Shown: piece by piece, positions 42,528-51,402 of the stretch
How positions within the stretch are numbered: the first letter of the stretch is position 1
How the letters are laid out: each line of letters opens with the position of its first letter
Assembly (NCBI RefSeq): GCF_035946055.1
Contig: NZ_CP108364.1
Span: forward strand, 6,324,001 to 6,388,000
Direction: 5' to 3'
Source of the DNA: Streptomyces sp. NBC_01341
Lineage (GTDB): Bacteria > Actinomycetota > Actinomycetes > Streptomycetales > Streptomycetaceae
Length of the DNA: 64,000 nt
Position numbers and translations under genes: made by a program
Notes under the pieces: model-generated
Database searches by the model: none
What the model was told of the DNA's origin: nothing
What the model saw: only the letters and a program-made list of their open reading frames with translations

Positions 42528-42552
42528 GGCCCGCCGCTGTCAGCGGCGGGCC
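42528..42552. terminator. Bidirectional terminator between GntR and ROK genes
   Basis: GGCCCGCCGCT (42528-42538), loop GTC, AGCGGCGGGCC (42542-42552): 11 perfect base pairs. It lies between two convergent genes and covers the ROK stop codon. Confidence 0.7.
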
Positions 42553-43697
42553 GTCATCGTTCCCTCGACGGCGAAGAGCTGCTCCTCCACGTGGTCCAGT
42601 GCCAACCGCAGTGCACCGGTGGCGACGGCGGCCTCACCGAGGAGCGAGAGAGTGACTCGTGGGGGCCGCAGACAGTAGCGGGCGAGCTCGTCACGAAGAG
42701 GGTCCAGTACCCCGTCGAGACCGGCGGCCCACCCGCCGATCACCACAAGCTCGGGATCGAGCGCAAGTACGAGAGCGGCGACGTCGTGGACCAGCCGTTG
42801 ATTGAACCGTGCGACTGCTGCCTGGGCGCCCGAGTCCCCGTCCTTGGCCTTGGCGAAGACCGCTGCGACCGCTTGCTCGTCCAGTGGGTCGAGCGGAGTG
42901 TCCGTCGTGGAGAGCAGGTGTTCCGGTGTGACGTCCCTGCCCAGCAGATGAAGTGCGCCGATCTCGCCGGCTGCTCCGCCGAACCCGCGGTGCAATCGCC
43001 CCCCGATCAGCGAACCGGCGCCCGGGCTCAAGCCCGCCAGGACGAAGACGATGTCGTCGGACTCGGTCGCCGCACCCTTCCAGTGCTCGGCCACCGCTGC
43101 GGCGTTGGCGTCGTTCTCCACCAGGACCGGGCAACGGAACGAACGCCGCAGCCTCTCGCCGAGCGCGAGCCCCGTCCAGTCGGGCAGCGCCGTCCCCAGT
43201 CGTACGGTGCCGTCCGTCTCCACGATGCCAGGGCTCCCGACTCCCACTGCGCGCAAACTGTTTCTCGCCACCCCGGTGCGCCGCAACAGATCTACGATCA
43301 TGGCTCGGACCTGCTCGAGCCTGTCATCCGCACAGGCTGTTTCCGAGACGTCGCGTGAACCGGCGCCGACCACTCTGCCGTCCAGTCCCGAGAGAAGGGC
43401 GGACACTCGATGAGGGCCGATCTCGACGCCCAGTAGATACCCCGCTTCGGCACGAAACCTGAACCGCCTGGCAGGCCGCCCCTGGCGGCGGGCTCCGCTG
43501 TCGTCGGGCAGCGCCTCGACCACCAGGCCCTCACCGAAGAGGCCTTCGACGACGCCCTCGACGGTGGGCCGGGACAGGCCGGTGATCCGTGTCAGATCCG
43601 TAAGTGTGGGCGAATCCGCGCCGCGCAGTGCATGCAGCACCACTGCGGAATTGATCCGCCGAAGCAGAGACGGATCCCCACCGGTCAGCCTGCCCAC
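42540..43697 (-). CDS. ROK family transcriptional regulator, degenerate kinase motifs
   Basis: 385 aa from GTG 43697, with GGGAGGA 8 nt upstream. A winged HTH (LRRINSAVVLHALRGADSPT, LTRITGLSRPTVEGVVEGLF) precedes the ROK domain. The ATP-binding DxGGT motif is replaced by LLGVEIGPHRVSALL, and the zinc motif CGCxxxGC is missing after AAGEIGALHLLG. So it cannot be a sugar kinase and lacks the usual structural zinc; it is likely a pure regulator binding a sugar or sugar phosphate. It follows the two-component genes on the same strand. A dyad GCTGACC-CC-GGTCAGC at 43812-43827, at the end of the response regulator gene, may be its operator or a terminator. Confidence 0.85.
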   Translation of the reverse strand: MGRLTGGDPSLLRRINSAVVLHALRGADSPTLTDLTRITGLSRPTVEGVVEGLFGEGLVVEALPDDSGARRQGRPARRFRFRAEAGYLLGVEIGPHRVSALLSGLDGRVVGAGSRDVSETACADDRLEQVRAMIVDLLRRTGVARNSLRAVGVGSPGIVETDGTVRLGTALPDWTGLALGERLRRSFRCPVLVENDANAAAVAEHWKGAATESDDIVFVLAGLSPGAGSLIGGRLHRGFGGAAGEIGALHLLGRDVTPEHLLSTTDTPLDPLDEQAVAAVFAKAKDGDSGAQAAVARFNQRLVHDVAALVLALDPELVVIGGWAAGLDGVLDPLRDELARYCLRPPRVTLSLLGEAAVATGALRLALDHVEEQLFAVEGTMTARR

Positions 43698-43822
43698 CGT
43701 GTGTCCTCCCAGGTCGTGGGTGTCTGCCGGATGGTACTCGCTGCCTCGGACCGGGGCGACCACTCAGCTGAGGGAAGGCACCGGCCAACACATCGGGTGC
43801 ACTGGGCGGGGGCTGACCCCGG

Positions 43823-44473
43823 TCAGCTCGGAGCCACGAAGCCGGACTCATATGCCGCAATGACCGCCTGGGTCCGGTCCCTGGCTCCCAACTTCGCAAG
43901 AATCGCACTGACATGTGTCTTCACTGTCTCCACTCCGACGACGAGCTCGGCAGCGATCTCCGCGTTGGACTGCCCTCGCGCCATGTGCCGGAGCACCGCC
44001 GCCTCACGGTCGGTGAGCGCCGCTCTGTGCATGCGTTCCCGTGCCTTGCTGCTTCCGTACTCCGCGGCGAGCTGCCGGACCGCTGCGGGAAACAGCAGCG
44101 ACTCGCCCTCCGCCACCAGGCGTACGGCATGCGCGATTTCGGAGGGCCGGGCGCGCTTGAGGAGGAACCCGTCAGCGCCGGCCCGCAGTGCCTCGTACAC
44201 GTACTCGTCGTTCTCGAACGTCGTCACCACGAGGATCTTCGGCGGGTCGGGAACGGTCCGCAGCACCAGACGGGTCGCCTCGATGCCGTCCATCAAGGGC
44301 ATGCGTACGTCCATTGCGACGACGTCGGGCCGAAGCCGGCTCACCAGCGGAATCACTGCCGCGCCGTCCGCTGCTTCTCCCACCACCTCGATATCGGGCT
44401 GGGCCTCCAGGACCGCGCGCAACCCCGCACGCACCAAGGGTTCGTCGTCGACGAGAAGTACGGTAACCGGCAT
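43823..44473 (-). CDS. NarL/LuxR-type response regulator
   Basis: 216 aa. Receiver domain with acidic pair Asp9/Asp10, phosphoacceptor Asp55 in VVAMDVRMPLMDG, and Lys in GFLLKRARPSEIA. The LuxR HTH is LTDREAAVLRHMARGQSNAE, IAAELVVGVETVKTHVSAIL. Cognate of the histidine kinase encoded 4 bp upstream. Likely target: the divergent ABC exporter operon. Confidence 0.93.
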   Translation of the reverse strand: MPVTVLLVDDEPLVRAGLRAVLEAQPDIEVVGEAADGAAVIPLVSRLRPDVVAMDVRMPLMDGIEATRLVLRTVPDPPKILVVTTFENDEYVYEALRAGADGFLLKRARPSEIAHAVRLVAEGESLLFPAAVRQLAAEYGSSKARERMHRAALTDREAAVLRHMARGQSNAEIAAELVVGVETVKTHVSAILAKLGARDRTQAVIAAYESGFVAPS

Positions 44474-44477
44474 CAGG

Positions 44478-45650
44478 TCAGCGTATGTGGTCCAACGGGA
44501 GGCTCGCGTGCACGATCCATTCCCCCTTGTGCGGTCCGGTTCTCGCTCTGCCGCCGAGCAGCGCGGCCCGTTCCCTCATGCCCCGCAGACCACTACCGCC
44601 GCCTCGGCCGCGCGATGACCCCACAAGTGGATTGGTCACTTCGAGATCAAGGCGTGTCCCCACCACGGCGATCCTCACTCGAACGGGAACAGTGCCTGCG
44701 TGACGCAGCACGTTCGTGAGCGACTCCTGCAGGATCCGGTACCCCTCGCGCGACACCGGGCCGGGTAGCAGATCCAGTGATCCCACCATGTCCACGTCTA
44801 TGATCACGCCGGAGTCGCGGGCCGAATCCAGCAGCCTGCCGGCGTCGACGAGCGTCGGACGTCCCCCGACGGGGAGGTCCGGCTCCCGCAGAACGCGCAG
44901 AACCCGTTCCAGATCCTCCAGCGCAGTGCGTCCCGTCTCCTCGATGGCGGCGAGGGCGCGGGCGGTGAATTCCGGGCTGTCCGCGGTCCGGGCAGCCCCC
45001 GCCTGCACCACCGCAATCGTCAGCGCGTGTCCGATGGAGTCGTGGAGTTCCCTGGCTATCCGATTGCGCTCCAGCAACAGCTGGGTGCGCTCCTCCAGGG
45101 CGGTCATCCGCTCGGTCGGGGAGGGGCCGAGTAGCCCGCGGGCCGCTGCTGTGGCCACTTCGCCACAGAGGACGACCACCCCGAGCAGCAACAGGAGCGG
45201 CACAGGCGCGAGTAGCGCGCACAGCCAGCGTCCCGGGAGCACTTCGGTCAGCCAGTCCGTGGTCGGCCGGGCGCCGAACGCTGCGCCGATCAGGTCGAAC
45301 GTCGTCGCCGGCAACCAGACGGTGGCAAAGCCCGCTGCTGCTGCGAGCAGCAGCCTGACCTCTAGCCAGGCGACGGTCCGCCACCGCTCGGCCCACGTGG
45401 CTGCGGGAGTGGCTGAGATCGAGGCCCCGGGCCTGCCGCGCTCTGCCGGTGTGAGCAGTAACTGCGCCTGCAAGCCCTCCGCGAGGCGGAACCCGGGCAG
45501 CAGGCCGACCGGTACCGCGAAGAGGCAAGGCATCCACGGTGTGTCCATGGAAATGAACAGCCACACACTGACCACAGCGGAAGGAATGAGCAGATGCAGC
45601 CAGCGGCTGTACGTGACGGGTCGGGCCAGCGGTCCCAGGAAATAGTGCAT
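44478..45650 (-). CDS. Sensor histidine kinase, HisKA_3 type
   Basis: 390 aa. Four to five membrane segments lie in residues 15-180 (LLIPSAVVSVWLFISMDTPW, LLLAAAAGFATVWLPATTF, LLAPVPLLLLLGVVVLCGE). The phosphorylated His is in RIARELHDSIGHALTIAVVQ. The ATPase N-box QESLTNVLRHAG and G-box GRGGGSGLRGMRERAALLGG are intact. Small extracellular loops suggest intramembrane sensing of cell-envelope stress, as in LiaS- and DesK-like kinases. It is divergent from an ABC exporter, the usual arrangement for peptide-antibiotic detoxification modules. Confidence 0.9.
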   Translation of the reverse strand: MHYFLGPLARPVTYSRWLHLLIPSAVVSVWLFISMDTPWMPCLFAVPVGLLPGFRLAEGLQAQLLLTPAERGRPGASISATPAATWAERWRTVAWLEVRLLLAAAAGFATVWLPATTFDLIGAAFGARPTTDWLTEVLPGRWLCALLAPVPLLLLLGVVVLCGEVATAAARGLLGPSPTERMTALEERTQLLLERNRIARELHDSIGHALTIAVVQAGAARTADSPEFTARALAAIEETGRTALEDLERVLRVLREPDLPVGGRPTLVDAGRLLDSARDSGVIIDVDMVGSLDLLPGPVSREGYRILQESLTNVLRHAGTVPVRVRIAVVGTRLDLEVTNPLVGSSRGRGGGSGLRGMRERAALLGGRARTGPHKGEWIVHASLPLDHIR

Positions 45651-45691
45651 GCCGCAATCGTGTCAGCGTCGCGCTGGAGGGCGGCTCCCCC

Positions 45692-45713
45692 GAGCGAGGG
45701 ATATCGCTCCCTC
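45692..45713. promoter_or_regulatory. Interleaved dyads in the kinase/ABC divergon
   Basis: GAGCGA-N6-TCGCTC (45692-45709) and GAGGGA-N6-TCCCTC (45696-45713) overlap by 14 bp. Such nested dyads in the 108-bp gap between a two-component system and its exporter are good candidates for response-regulator binding. Confidence 0.5.
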
Positions 45714-45758
45714 CGGCGGGGGAGGCGGCGAGGGTGGGCGGCAAGCCAGCCTTGAGCC

Positions 45759-46706
45759 ATGACCAGCATCGAAGTCCACGAACTCACCAAAGATTACGGG
45801 CCTGTCCGCGCTGTTGACCACCTCACCTTCAGCGTGCGGCCAGGGCGTGTCACAGGCTTTCTCGGTCCCAACGGCGCCGGGAAGTCCACCACCATGCGAC
45901 TTGCACTCGGGTTGGCCCGCCCTTCGGCCGGCTCGGCCACCATCGGCGGACGACAGTACTCCGCCCTGGACAACCCGCTACGCCGGGTTGGAGCCTTGCT
46001 CGACGTCCAGGCGGCACACGGTTCACGGACTGCGCGTAAGCACCTGCGTGTTCTCGCCGCAAGTAACGGCATAGCCGACAGCAGGGTCGAGGAGGCGCTC
46101 GATGAGGCCGGCCTCACAGAGGTCGGGGGGCGGCGGATCAAGACTTTCTCGCTCGGCATGCGGCAACGGCTCGGCATTGCCGCGGCACTGCTCGGTGAGC
46201 CGGAGGTGGTGATGCTGGACGAACCCTCCAACGGGCTGGATCCGGAGGGCATCGTATGGATTCGCGAGCTGATGCGCCGCTTGGCGCGCGAAGGTAGAAC
46301 AGTCCTGGTCTCCAGCCACTTGATGAATGAGACCTCATCGTTCGCCGACCATTTGATCGTGCTGGGCAGGGGCCGGCTCCTGGCCGATCTGCCGATAGGG
46401 CAATTCCTCAGTTCTCGAAACCGCCCCGGCGTCCGGCTCCGGACCACCGAAGCCTTTCGTCTCCGGGACGCTCTCGTGCGCAGGGGCTACACGCCGGTCG
46501 AGGACGAAGGCGGGGATTGGACGATCGAAGGAGCACACGTGGAGGAGATCGGCGCGATAGCAGCTGGGGAGGGCATTCCCCTCGTCGAACTGACACAGAT
46601 GCGGGTCACCTTGGAAGAGGCGTACCTCGACCTCACCGCGAGCGAGACCCAGTTTGCCGCATCCACGACCCTGCCCGACCAGCCTGTCAGCCCTAAGGAG
46701 GCCTGA
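45759..46706 (+). CDS. ABC transporter ATP-binding protein
   Basis: 315 aa. Walker A GFLGPNGAGKSTTMRLALGL, signature FSLGMRQRLGIAAALL, Walker B EVVMLDEPSNGLDPEG and H-loop VLVSSHLMNE are intact. The DUF4162-like C-terminus (about 225-300) is typical of ABC-2 exporters. Together with the permease 5 bp downstream it should form an exporter for a lipid, bacteriocin or drug, controlled by the adjacent two-component system. No clear ribosome site precedes the ATG. Confidence 0.92.
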   Translation: MTSIEVHELTKDYGPVRAVDHLTFSVRPGRVTGFLGPNGAGKSTTMRLALGLARPSAGSATIGGRQYSALDNPLRRVGALLDVQAAHGSRTARKHLRVLAASNGIADSRVEEALDEAGLTEVGGRRIKTFSLGMRQRLGIAAALLGEPEVVMLDEPSNGLDPEGIVWIRELMRRLAREGRTVLVSSHLMNETSSFADHLIVLGRGRLLADLPIGQFLSSRNRPGVRLRTTEAFRLRDALVRRGYTPVEDEGGDWTIEGAHVEEIGAIAAGEGIPLVELTQMRVTLEEAYLDLTASETQFAASTTLPDQPVSPKEA

Positions 46707-46711
46707 GCGCC

Positions 46712-47455
46712 ATGACGATGTCTGCGACAGCGGTTCTGCGTTCCGAGTGGATCAAGATCAGCTCCGTACGGTCAGTGTCCGGTTCATTGATATCGGTCTT
46801 CGGCGCGACGCTGTTCGTCACCGTGCTCATGTTTGCCTCCGTCGAGCAGGCCGAGGTGAATGACGCAGGTCACGATCCGGTCTTCTCCGCCTTCTATGCG
46901 CTGAACTTCGGCCAGATCGCCGCCATATGCTTCGGGGCGACCGCCATGTCGTCGGAGTTCGTGAACGGTGCCTTGCGCATATCGCTCGCGGCGGTTCCCC
47001 GACGTGGCCTTCTCTACGGCTGCAAGATGTCGGTGGTCGGAGGGCTTGCCCTCGGCGTGGGCCTGATCACCAGCTTCACCACCTTTCTTGTGGGGCAGCT
47101 GTTCATGGGCGAGTACGCGATCGGCCTCGGGCATCCGGGTGCGCTGCGAGCGGCGTTCGGAGGGGCCGTCTATCTCGCGCTGATGACCCTCTTCGCGGCA
47201 GGACTGACAGCGCTCCTCCGCAGCGCGGTCGCCGTGCTGAGTCTTATGATTCCTTTCATCCTCATCGTGTCCTTCGTTATCGGCGACATAGCCGGAGCTG
47301 CCGCTCACTTTCTCCCGGACCAAGCGGGACAGCTGATCCTGCATACACGCCACGAGGAAGGTATGGGCCCCTGGACGGGACTTGCCGTCACCGCAGGATG
47401 GGCCGGTCTCGCACTTCTTGCAGGGTGGTGGTCCATGAGTCGGCGCGATGCCTAG
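46712..47455 (+). CDS. ABC-2 type permease
   Basis: 247 aa with six predicted membrane helices, starting around SVSGSLISVFGATLFVTVLM. SSEFVNGALRISLAAVPRRG after the second helix is the usual cytoplasmic amphipathic element. GGAGG 9 nt upstream of ATG 46712. Partner of the upstream ATPase. The somewhat lower GC at silent sites hints at horizontal origin of the whole TCS-ABC cassette. Confidence 0.85.
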   Translation: MTMSATAVLRSEWIKISSVRSVSGSLISVFGATLFVTVLMFASVEQAEVNDAGHDPVFSAFYALNFGQIAAICFGATAMSSEFVNGALRISLAAVPRRGLLYGCKMSVVGGLALGVGLITSFTTFLVGQLFMGEYAIGLGHPGALRAAFGGAVYLALMTLFAAGLTALLRSAVAVLSLMIPFILIVSFVIGDIAGAAAHFLPDQAGQLILHTRHEEGMGPWTGLAVTAGWAGLALLAGWWSMSRRDA

Positions 47456-47848
47456 AGGCAGGGTGGACCACGGACCGGACGGGATGGCCCACGTGTGCGG
47501 GACGCGAAGCGCGAGATCGGAACACGGGATGCGGCTCGAGAGTAGTGGGCGGATGGCTCGCGTTGCCTCTGGCTGTGGGCCGGCCCGCCGGGCACCTCTC
47601 GGACTGGGTGCGTCGGCGCCGCGCAGACCCCCTGTCCGCCGTAGCCGGTCACGAAAGATCGTGTGGTGATCCCGGATCACCACGCTCGCACCGCTGATCA
47701 CAGACACGCGACCTTGAGGGCGTCCTCTGCTCTCGCTGACGCGTCTGCACCCGTGATGGCGAACTGGCGCCACGGCCCATGCCATGCAGCTCAGTTGGCG
47801 AAGGCCCGGGCCACCAGCTGCCGTAGGCGGCCGACCGCAGCTAAAGCT

Positions 47849-47877
47849 CCGCATCGGAGCCGGCGGCTCCGATGCGG
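47849..47877. terminator. 13-bp perfect hairpin
   Basis: Arms CCGCATCGGAGCC and GGCTCCGATGCGG around a GGC loop. No U-tract. About 400 nt after the permease gene, so a terminator is only one possibility. Confidence 0.4.
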
Positions 47878-48030
47878 CCGGCGTGGGTATCCCATGAGGA
47901 CGGGCAGCGTTCCGAGACGGCGGACGTCATGTCCCGGACTGATCCGGCCGAACGCGGAGCAGGCATCCGCGACTGCATGCGTCCTGTTGGTGGAGTCGAT
48001 GCTCGGCATGCTTCCGGGCGTCAGGTCATC

Positions 48031-48052
48031 TGTCAGTGGGGAGAGGTTTACT
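48031..48052 (+). promoter_or_regulatory. Partial PafBC-like promoter before an orphan gene
   Basis: TGTCAGTG (48031-48038), exactly 8 nt, then TTTACT (48047-48052), which ends 6 nt before the ATG. The -35 half matches the RecA-NDp motif perfectly; the -10 half has T instead of the key A at position 2. Inverted sequence TCAGT/ACTGA also brackets the GAGAGG ribosome site. Confidence 0.35.
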
Positions 48053-48058
48053 GACGAT

Positions 48059-48496
48059 ATGACGACCGAACATCACCTCGGCCTCATCGACGGAATGCGC
48101 ACCCAGGACTTTCCCTCGGAGCGCCTCCACTCGGGCACAGGAGTCAGCGCACCCGGCTACCACACAGCGCTTCTTCTCAGAGAGGACCTCTACGGAGAGG
48201 ACGACACCTCAGGCCGGGCGCAGCGACGGGCCCAGTGCTTGGCGGAACATGACGCACTGCTTACGCTACTCACTCTTCGCTGGGGCGAACCACAACTGGT
48301 CAGTCTGTGGAGTGCCCAGGAGCGCATGATGGCAGGTGAGGCGATAGCCGACCCCTGGGCTGAACCTGTCTCAGGTTGCGAGTACCTGCAGTTGTGGCGG
48401 GTCGACGGGCGTTGGATAGCGATGGTGTTGTATCTGCAAGAGGCTGGAGTGGGCTGCGAGCTGGGCGTCATCGTGACGGTTGTCGACCCACCTTGA
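48059..48496 (+). CDS. Orphan hypothetical protein
   Basis: 145 aa from ATG 48059, acidic, no membrane segment or known motif that I recognise. Contains MRTQDFPSERLHSGTGVSAP, then LLTLLTLRWGEPQLVSLWSA and a Trp/Tyr-rich end (CEYLQLWRVDGRWIAMVLYL). Third-position GC is lower than in the flanking core genes and it is isolated between two gene-poor stretches, so recent acquisition is likely. Ribosome site GAGAGG is 12 nt away, a poor spacing; a leaderless start is the alternative. Confidence 0.55.
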   Translation: MTTEHHLGLIDGMRTQDFPSERLHSGTGVSAPGYHTALLLREDLYGEDDTSGRAQRRAQCLAEHDALLTLLTLRWGEPQLVSLWSAQERMMAGEAIADPWAEPVSGCEYLQLWRVDGRWIAMVLYLQEAGVGCELGVIVTVVDPP

Positions 48497-49091
48497 GCGG
48501 CATAGGCGGCCGATACGACAACAACGGCCTGACAGTGATCAGCAGCTTGATCAATACGTAGGCCAGGCAGTTGTTGCGTACTGCGGGCCCACAGGTACGG
48601 CGCAGGGCGTGCCCGGGTCACCGTCACCGCCCTTGTCGGCGGCAGTCATTCGATGCTCGAAGCCCTGCTCTCTCCGGATCGCACGATCAGAGTGCCGAGG
48701 AGCGAGGCGATCCGCAGGCCAAGGCGGCGGGTGAGCGCGCGCGTCGGAGGCTAATCCACCCTCCGTGAGGCGAAATTCGCCCTTGGCGTCCGTGTTTAGT
48801 CGTTGGCTGCGGGCTCGGGCTCGGTTTCGGCGTCCTGGCGGCAACGGAACCGTAGCGCGACGGGCAACGTAAGCCCCCCCCGTCCCACCTGAGCCAGACG
48901 CGCGATTGGCGGGAGTCCGGGCCTGGGCAGCACTGCTCACGCCTGTCACCCGAGCCCCGCCAAGACTGACTGGGGCAGGCGGCCGCAGATGCGCCTGAGG
49001 CAGGTGCCCATGGGCTGCGCAGACCAGTATCGGGAGCGGGAGGCCCCTCGCCGTGCAGACCGAGAGGAGTGCGGGCCCTGGCCATCAGTCT
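48497..49091. other. Gene-poor stretch
   Basis: About 595 bp with no supported gene, no tRNA and no recognisable insertion-sequence remnant. A small stem GGCGAA-A-TTCGCC near 48769-48781 is the only structure. Reading frames here lack the usual codon bias. Confidence 0.45.
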
Positions 49092-49652
49092 CTAGTGCTT
49101 GGAGCCCTGACATTCGTGCTCACGGACCGCAGACCGGAAGCGTGCGTACTCGTCCGCCATGGTCTCCACGGTCCAGTGAGCGTTCAAGCCGCTGGGATTC
49201 GGCAGAGCCCACACGCGAGCGCCGCCGAGCGTATGTTCCTGCGGACCGATCTGTGCGCGACGGTCGCCGAACGCTGTCCTGTAGGCAGTGACACCCACAA
49301 CGGCCAGCCACGCCGGGCGAAGCTCTGCCACCTTGGCCGCAAGGACTTTTCCGCCCTCGCGGAACTCCTCCGTGCTCAGTTCGTCGGCCCGCGCGGTGGG
49401 TCTTGCCACGACATTGGTGATACCCAAGCCGTAGTCCAGCAGCTTCCGTTGTTCGGAGGGTTTCAACTGCCGAGGGGTGAAGCCCGACAGGTGCAATACC
49501 GGCCAGAAACGATTGCCCGGATGGGCGAAGTGGTGACCGGTAGCAGCCGTCATGATGCTGGGGTTGATGCCGCAGAACAGCACGCGCAGGCCGCCCGCGA
49601 CCACGTCGGGTACGACGCGTCCGCGGGCGGCCGGAGGCTCTTCGGGTGCCAT
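49092..49652 (-). CDS. mug: G/U mismatch-specific DNA glycosylase
   Basis: 186 aa. Removes uracil or ethenocytosine opposite guanine. Active-site motif FCGINPSIMTA near residue 28, the family ITNVVARPTARADEL segment, and the C-terminal LPNPSGLNAHW. The catalytic-site Asn of GINPS is intact. The gene starts 14 bp after the purB stop on the same strand, so it is probably co-transcribed with purB. Confidence 0.9.
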   Translation of the reverse strand: MAPEEPPAARGRVVPDVVAGGLRVLFCGINPSIMTAATGHHFAHPGNRFWPVLHLSGFTPRQLKPSEQRKLLDYGLGITNVVARPTARADELSTEEFREGGKVLAAKVAELRPAWLAVVGVTAYRTAFGDRRAQIGPQEHTLGGARVWALPNPSGLNAHWTVETMADEYARFRSAVREHECQGSKH

Positions 49653-49666
49653 TCGGTGGGGTGCCG

Positions 49667-51109
49667 TCAGAGAATGGAACCGGGGGTGTAGCCCGCGGCC
49701 TCGGGGTGCTGCTTGGCGATCTCCTCGATCCGGGCCACGAGGGCGCTGACCTGATCGCCTGCCGCGCCGGTGAAAGAGAGCTTGTCGGCCATCAGCGCGT
49801 CGAGCTGCTCACGGGAGAGCGGGATGCGCTCGTCGGCCGCCAGCTTGTCCAGCAGTTCGTTGCGCTCCGCGCCCTGTTCCCGCATGGCGAGTGCCGAGGC
49901 GACGGCGTTCTCCTTGATGGCCTCGTGGGCCACCTCACGGCCGACCCCGGCTCGCACCGCACCCATGAGCACCTTGGTGGTGGCGAGGAAGGGAAGGTAA
50001 CGGTCCAGCTCACGCGCGACGACCGCGGGGAATGCGCCGAACTCGTCAAGCACGGTGAGGAAGGTTTCGAGCAGACCGTCGAACGCGAAGAAGGCGTCGG
50101 GCAGTGCGACGCGTCGGACTACGGAACAGGACACGTCGCCCTCGTTCCACTGATCGCCCGCCAGCTCGCCTGTCATCGACGCGTAGCCGCGCAGGATGAC
50201 CATCAGGCCGTTGACACGCTCGCAGGAGCGGGTGTTCATCTTGTGCGGCATCGCCGACGAGCCGACCTGACCCGGCTTGAAGCCTTCGGTCACCAGCTCG
50301 TGTCCCGCCATCAGCCGGATCGTCTTCGCGACCGACGACGGAGCGGCGGCCAGCTGCACCAGGGCAGTCACCACGTCGTAGTCGAGGGAGCGAGGGTAGA
50401 CCTGACCGACGGAGGTGAATGCATGGCCGAAGCCGAGGTGTCCGGCGATGCGCTGTTCAAGATCGGCCAGCTTGCCCGTATCGCCGCCGAGCAGGTCCAG
50501 CATGTCCTGCGCCGTGCCGACCGGCCCCTTGATGCCGCGCAGCGGATAGCGGCCCAGCAGGTCCTCGAGTCGCCCGTACGCCACCAGCAGCTCGTCCGCC
50601 GCGGTCGCGAAGCGCTTGCCGAGCGTCGTCGCCTGGGCGGCGACATTGTGGGATCGGCCAGCCATGACCAGCTCGCGGTATTCCCCGGCCAGCTTGCCGA
50701 GACGGGCCAGGACGGCCACCGTGCGGTCCCGCATCAGTTCCAGCGAGAGCCGGATCTGCAACTGTTCCACGTTCTCGGTGAGGTCCCGGGAGGTCATGCC
50801 CTTGTGGACCTGCTCGTGGCCGGCGAGAGCGTTGAACTCTTCGATTCGGGCCTTAACGTCGTGCCGGGTGACCTTCTCGCGCTCGGCGATCGAGGCCAGG
50901 TCGACCTGGTCGAGCACACGCTCGTAGTCAGCCAGCGCCGCATCGGGAACCTCGATCCCGAGGTCCTTCTGAGCGCGCAGCACCGCCAGCCACAGCTGAC
51001 GTTCCAGCTTCACCTTCTGCTCGGGGGACCAGAGGACGGCCAGCTCCGTGGAGGCATAGCGGCCGGCCAGGACATTGGGGATGCGAGGCTTCGCAGACAC
51101 AGCAGTCAC
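49667..51109 (-). CDS. purB: Adenylosuccinate lyase
   Basis: Cleaves adenylosuccinate to AMP and SAICAR to AICAR in purine synthesis. 480 aa from GTG 51109. The fumarase/aspartase superfamily signature is VGSSAMPHKMNTRSCER near residue 275, and the ASL-type features HEQVHKGMTSRDLTEN and AGRSHNVAAQATTLGKRFA supply the catalytic His residues. Cytoplasmic homotetramer in the family. Followed by mug in a likely two-gene operon. Confidence 0.95.
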   Translation of the reverse strand: MTAVSAKPRIPNVLAGRYASTELAVLWSPEQKVKLERQLWLAVLRAQKDLGIEVPDAALADYERVLDQVDLASIAEREKVTRHDVKARIEEFNALAGHEQVHKGMTSRDLTENVEQLQIRLSLELMRDRTVAVLARLGKLAGEYRELVMAGRSHNVAAQATTLGKRFATAADELLVAYGRLEDLLGRYPLRGIKGPVGTAQDMLDLLGGDTGKLADLEQRIAGHLGFGHAFTSVGQVYPRSLDYDVVTALVQLAAAPSSVAKTIRLMAGHELVTEGFKPGQVGSSAMPHKMNTRSCERVNGLMVILRGYASMTGELAGDQWNEGDVSCSVVRRVALPDAFFAFDGLLETFLTVLDEFGAFPAVVARELDRYLPFLATTKVLMGAVRAGVGREVAHEAIKENAVASALAMREQGAERNELLDKLAADERIPLSREQLDALMADKLSFTGAAGDQVSALVARIEEIAKQHPEAAGYTPGSIL

Positions 51110-51402
51110 GTGTCCGGATTCTACTGGCGGTTTCTGCAGGTCCGCGCCGAGGGCCGGTCTGTGGTTTCCTACGAAGGGCTTCGCACGCCGCAGGCGCCGG
51201 GTCGTCCGCTCGTCAGGAGCCGAGTCGTGCCTTGCCCTCGACCGCACAAGCACGCCAGGCACTCCGACTACGTCGGCACTCCGGGGCACGGGCCAACTAT
51301 GGAGACCCGCCCCAGGCGCGCCAGGCACAACAGGCATGGGGCGGAGACCAGACCCAGGCCGTAGACCGGGAGACCGAGGAACAGATCCCCCAGTTCCCTG
51401 CG

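Larger units (their letters stand above)
47456..48058. other. Gene-poor stretch with two strong hairpins
   Basis: No convincing coding sequence. GTGGTGATCC-C-GGATCACCAC (47663-47683) and CCGCATCGGAGCC-GGC-GGCTCCGATGCGG (47849-47877) are perfect hairpins. They could terminate the ABC operon or be remnants of a mobile element; no transposase similarity seen. Confidence 0.5.

Noticed and set aside
48497..49091. tRNA or attachment site in the gene-poor stretch
   Set aside because: No cloverleaf, T-loop consensus or integrase found.
51232..51402. Gln-rich forward frame (QARQAQQAWGGDQTQAVD) between purB and the SGNH gene
   Set aside because: May be the end of a lost gene, but it has no start, no homology I can name, and runs antisense into the SGNH gene.
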